5,793 nucleotides of DNA from Candidatus Bathyarchaeota archaeon (GTDB lineage Archaea > Thermoproteota > Bathyarchaeia > TCS64 > B23). The stretch spans positions 1 to 5,793 of the forward strand of contig JAPDJB010000090.1 of assembly GCA_029259285.1 (NCBI GenBank). The letters are read 5' to 3'. Each line of letters opens with the position of its first letter. Positions within the stretch are counted from its first letter, which is position 1. Below are positions 5,141 to 5,793 of the stretch, in pieces. The notes below the pieces were generated by a model. That model saw only the letters and a program-made list of their open reading frames with translations. It searched no databases and was not told the origin of the DNA. The position numbers and the translations under genes were made by a program.

Positions 5141-5793
5141 CTGCCTCTCATATAGCCTTCGATACCGGCCTCCAAGTCTCATCAACTCCTCATGTGTCCC
5201 CTCCTCAACGATCCTCCCATTCTCCAGGACGATGATGCGATCGGCATCCCTCGCCATCGACAATCTATGGGCGATGATGATGGTGGTTCTACCCTTGAAA
5301 ACATCCCTTAGAGACCTCCTAATCTCCGCCTCCGTGTAGGGATCGACGCTGGACATCGCCTCATCGAGGATGAGGATCCGTGGATCAGCCAAAACCGCCC
5401 TGGCGAGGGAGAGGAGCTGCCTCTCCCCGATGCTCAGCCTCACACCCCGCTCACCAACCTCGGTCTCATAGCCCTTGGGAAAGGACTCTATGAAGCGGTG
5501 GGCGCCAACCCTCCTCGCAGCCTCCATCACCTCCTCATCCGAGGCGTCGGGTCTTCCGAAGCGGATGTTATCCATGATCGTTCCCGTGAAGAGTATCGGC
5601 TCCTGGGGAATGAGGGTCATCTGACTCCTCAGCGACTTGAGGGTTACATCCCTCAGGTCATAGCCATCGATGGTTATCCTCCCCCTCTGGGGGTCATAGA
5701 ACCTATAGAGCAGATTAATGAGGGTTGTCTTCCCAGCCCCCGTTGGGCCGACGATGGCGACTCGCTCACCAGGCCTTATAACGAGGCTTACAC
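5129..5793 (-). CDS. ABC-exporter-type ATPase domain (MsbA/LmrA-like), C-terminal part; 5' end beyond window
   Basis: The frame is open from the right edge to TGA at 5129-5131, giving 220 residues, the nucleotide-binding domain of an ABCB-type exporter. The transmembrane domain should lie upstream, outside the window. Visible motifs: Walker A GPTGAGKTT (15-23), Q-loop LIPQEPILF with Q63, signature LSIGE (119-123), Walker B ILILDE (139-144) with the catalytic Glu, D-loop SSVD (147-150) and the switch His in IIAHR (175). The phrase 'PQEPILFTGTI.DNI' and the ending 'EEGTHEEL' are typical of exporters in which permease and ATPase are fused. The signature departs from LSGGQ, but all catalytic residues are present, so this site looks active. 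It may function as a homodimer or as half of a heterodimer with a gene further right. Substrate cannot be told. It converges on padR with a 12-base overlap of stop ends. Confidence 0.9.
   Translation of the reverse strand, partial: VSLVIRPGERVAIVGPTGAGKTTLINLLYRFYDPQRGRITIDGYDLRDVTLKSLRSQMTLIPQEPILFTGTIMDNIRFGRPDASDEEVMEAARRVGAHRFIESFPKGYETEVGERGVRLSIGERQLLSLARAVLADPRILILDEAMSSVDPYTEAEIRRSLRDVFKGRTTIIIAHRLSMARDADRIIVLENGRIVEEGTHEELMRLGGRYRRLYERQLGV

Noticed and set aside
1..5793. CRISPR arrays, tRNA or rRNA genes, insertion sequences
   Set aside because: No spaced direct repeats, no cloverleaf-like stretches and no transposase motifs were seen on either strand by eye.

Overview
The window is archaeal. 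It encodes a transcription factor B with a Zn ribbon and two cyclin repeats, its intergenic regions carry TATA-like elements 20-30 bases upstream of probable start sites, and several genes start with GTG or TTG behind GGTGAT/AGGAGGTGA-type ribosome binding sites. Genes from position ~500 onward have moderate GC and favour AGG/AGA for arginine, which would fit a thermophilic or TACK-type lineage (Thermoproteota/Bathyarchaeia-like). That placement is a guess, not a result.

Left edge (1-497). This stretch differs from the rest. It holds the C-terminal end of an MglA/Arf-like small GTPase (+) and, tail to tail with a short overlap, the C-terminal ~85 residues of a ferredoxin-associated MinD/ParA-type ATPase (-). 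It is AT-richer: rows 181-240 and 361-420 are 40% GC, against 55% for 541-600. All four arginine codons of the MinD piece are CGN. The MinD piece is fused directly to the 3' part of a branched-chain amino acid-type ABC solute-binding protein gene. Inside the MinD piece a 46-base block (452-497), bounded by perfect 10-base inverted repeats, is flipped. Flipping it back restores one continuous MinD reading frame. This is a genome rearrangement or an amplification/assembly chimera.

Centre (491-3779). A Liv/HAAT-type ABC importer locus. The truncated solute-binding protein gene runs leftward. A divergent promoter region (1262-1463) with TATA elements and two palindromes separates it from a rightward operon: livH-type permease, livM-type permease and an unlisted 44-residue single-pass membrane microprotein with a strong ribosome binding site. 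The ATPase subunits (LivG/LivF) are not in the window.

Right (3801-5793). A leftward tfb gene is divergent from a small PadR-family regulator gene. Their shared intergenic region holds a perfect 9-6-9 palindrome placed over both core promoters, a good candidate for a PadR operator controlling itself and tfb. The padR gene overlaps by 12 bases, tail to tail, the end of an ABC-exporter-type ATPase gene that runs off the right edge.
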